A DNA stretch of 7,354 bases from Bacteroidota bacterium (GTDB lineage: Bacteria; Bacteroidota; Bacteroidia; Chitinophagales; Chitinophagaceae), in contig JAGWPQ010000068.1 in assembly GCA_028877045.1 (NCBI GenBank), positions 1 to 7,354 on the forward strand, read 5' to 3'. Shown one piece after another: positions 6,744-7,354 of the stretch (positions within the stretch are counted from its first letter, which is position 1; each line of letters starts with the position of its first letter). Both the position numbers and the translations under genes were made by a program. Below the pieces are notes generated by a model. That model was not told where the DNA came from. It did not search any database and saw only the letters and a program-made list of their open reading frames with translations.

Positions 6744-7354
6744 TTAATTAAAGATTTGATTGTTTAAATGTTTAAATGCTTCCATAGCACCTAAATATTC
6801 GCAGGTTCTTGCACCGGCTTTGTTTGCATTGGCAATAATATGTTTCCAATCATGCAATGAAAGATTTTTTATAGCAGAAAAACCTTTATCGCTTAACTGA
6901 TATAAAACCGCGCCAACAAATGCATCGCCGGCACCGGTTGTATCAACGGGTTTCACCGGAATGCTTTTTATTATTTCTGTTTGATGATCAAAACCCAGCA
7001 TGGTTCCATCTTTGCCCAATGTGATAGTAAAAACTGCATTTGTTTTTTCCAATAAAACTTTTGCCGCATCATCAACAGTTGCTGCTCCTGTAATTAACAT
7101 GGCTTCCTCATCACTTACTTTAAAAAAATTGCAGTGCTGTAAAAAATACCATGATTGATCGATGAATGACTGCGAATTATTTTTAAATAAAAGATGACGG
7201 TAATTGGGATCGAAGCTGATAAAAATATTTTTTTCTTTTGCCTTATGCAATAAAGTTTTATACGCTGCCTGCAATGGCCCCGGAAGAAATCCGGTTGCCG
7301 AACCAAAATGAATGATTGAAAATTCATCCAGATCAATCTGATTGATTTCATCTT
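6744..7354 (-). CDS. PfkB-family sugar kinase, probable fructokinase (5' end outside window)
   Basis: The last 202 residues of a ribokinase/PfkB-family kinase are visible; about 100 N-terminal residues lie past the right edge. The reading frame is open to position 7354, so a TTG at 7272-7274 is an internal Leu, not the start. Visible elements in order are HFGSATGFLPGPL (residues 15-27 of the visible part), FDPNYR (47-52), KVSDEEA (78-84), TLGKDG (111-116) and the family signature DTTGAGDAF (137-145), whose second Asp (143) is the catalytic base. The FDPN.R pattern and the overall style fit fructokinases. The gene lies directly upstream of amylosucrase with 14 nt between them, and fructose is the product amylosucrase releases, which strengthens the fructokinase call. 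Related kinases for ribose, adenosine or 2-keto-3-deoxygluconate cannot be ruled out from this fragment. Confidence 0.85.
   Translation of the reverse strand, partial: DEINQIDLDEFSIIHFGSATGFLPGPLQAAYKTLLHKAKEKNIFISFDPNYRHLLFKNNSQSFIDQSWYFLQHCNFFKVSDEEAMLITGAATVDDAAKVLLEKTNAVFTITLGKDGTMLGFDHQTEIIKSIPVKPVDTTGAGDAFVGAVLYQLSDKGFSAIKNLSLHDWKHIIANANKAGARTCEYLGAMEAFKHLNNQIFN

Noticed and set aside
7272..7274. TTG as start codon of the sugar kinase
   Set aside because: The frame is open to the window edge and encodes a recognisable kinase segment (HFGSATGFLPGP) before this codon.

Overview
The window looks like a chromosomal segment from a Bacteroidota bacterium, most likely of the Chitinophagaceae type. 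The DNA is AT-rich, clear Shine-Dalgarno sequences are absent, signal peptides end in Ala-Gln, and the envelope gene products are typical of that phylum. The taxonomic assignment is an inference from style, not from a marker gene. There are six protein-coding genes in two convergent groups. No RNA gene, CRISPR array or transposon is visible.

Positions 1-386 contain no gene. They hold three tandem copies, spaced about 107-113 bp apart, of a unit with a conserved lead-in and a short hairpin with a TTTCTA loop and T-tract. Plus-strand genes follow: two neighbouring outer-membrane beta-barrel proteins of the 'MetA-pathway of phenol degradation'/transporter type (387-1451 and 1539-2480); then, after an AT-rich hairpin terminator, a lipoprotein of the PAP2/vanadium-haloperoxidase superfamily with every active-site residue present (2617-4170); then a small four-helix DoxX-like membrane protein (4206-4706). 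A strong intrinsic terminator at 4742-4772 closes this group. The gene 1 and gene 3 upstream regions share an exact 11-bp motif (tgacgaattcc) just after a hairpin, which suggests common regulation.

The minus-strand group is transcribed towards the first one. It consists of a PfkB-family sugar kinase, probably a fructokinase, whose 5' part is beyond the right edge, followed 14 nt later by an amylosucrase (GH13 subfamily 4) that starts at GTG. The pairing makes biochemical sense: amylosucrase transfers glucose from sucrose onto an alpha-glucan and frees fructose, which the kinase can phosphorylate for glycolysis. The amylosucrase keeps all catalytic and sucrose-pocket residues but has Pro where the Neisseria enzyme has Arg226, an acceptor-side position.

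The most noteworthy items are the repeated hairpin region, the shared loop sequence and shared upstream motif, the haloperoxidase-like lipoprotein grouped with two barrels and a DoxX-like protein, and the Arg226-to-Pro change. None of these proves a new system; the envelope cluster and the hairpin array are the best candidates.
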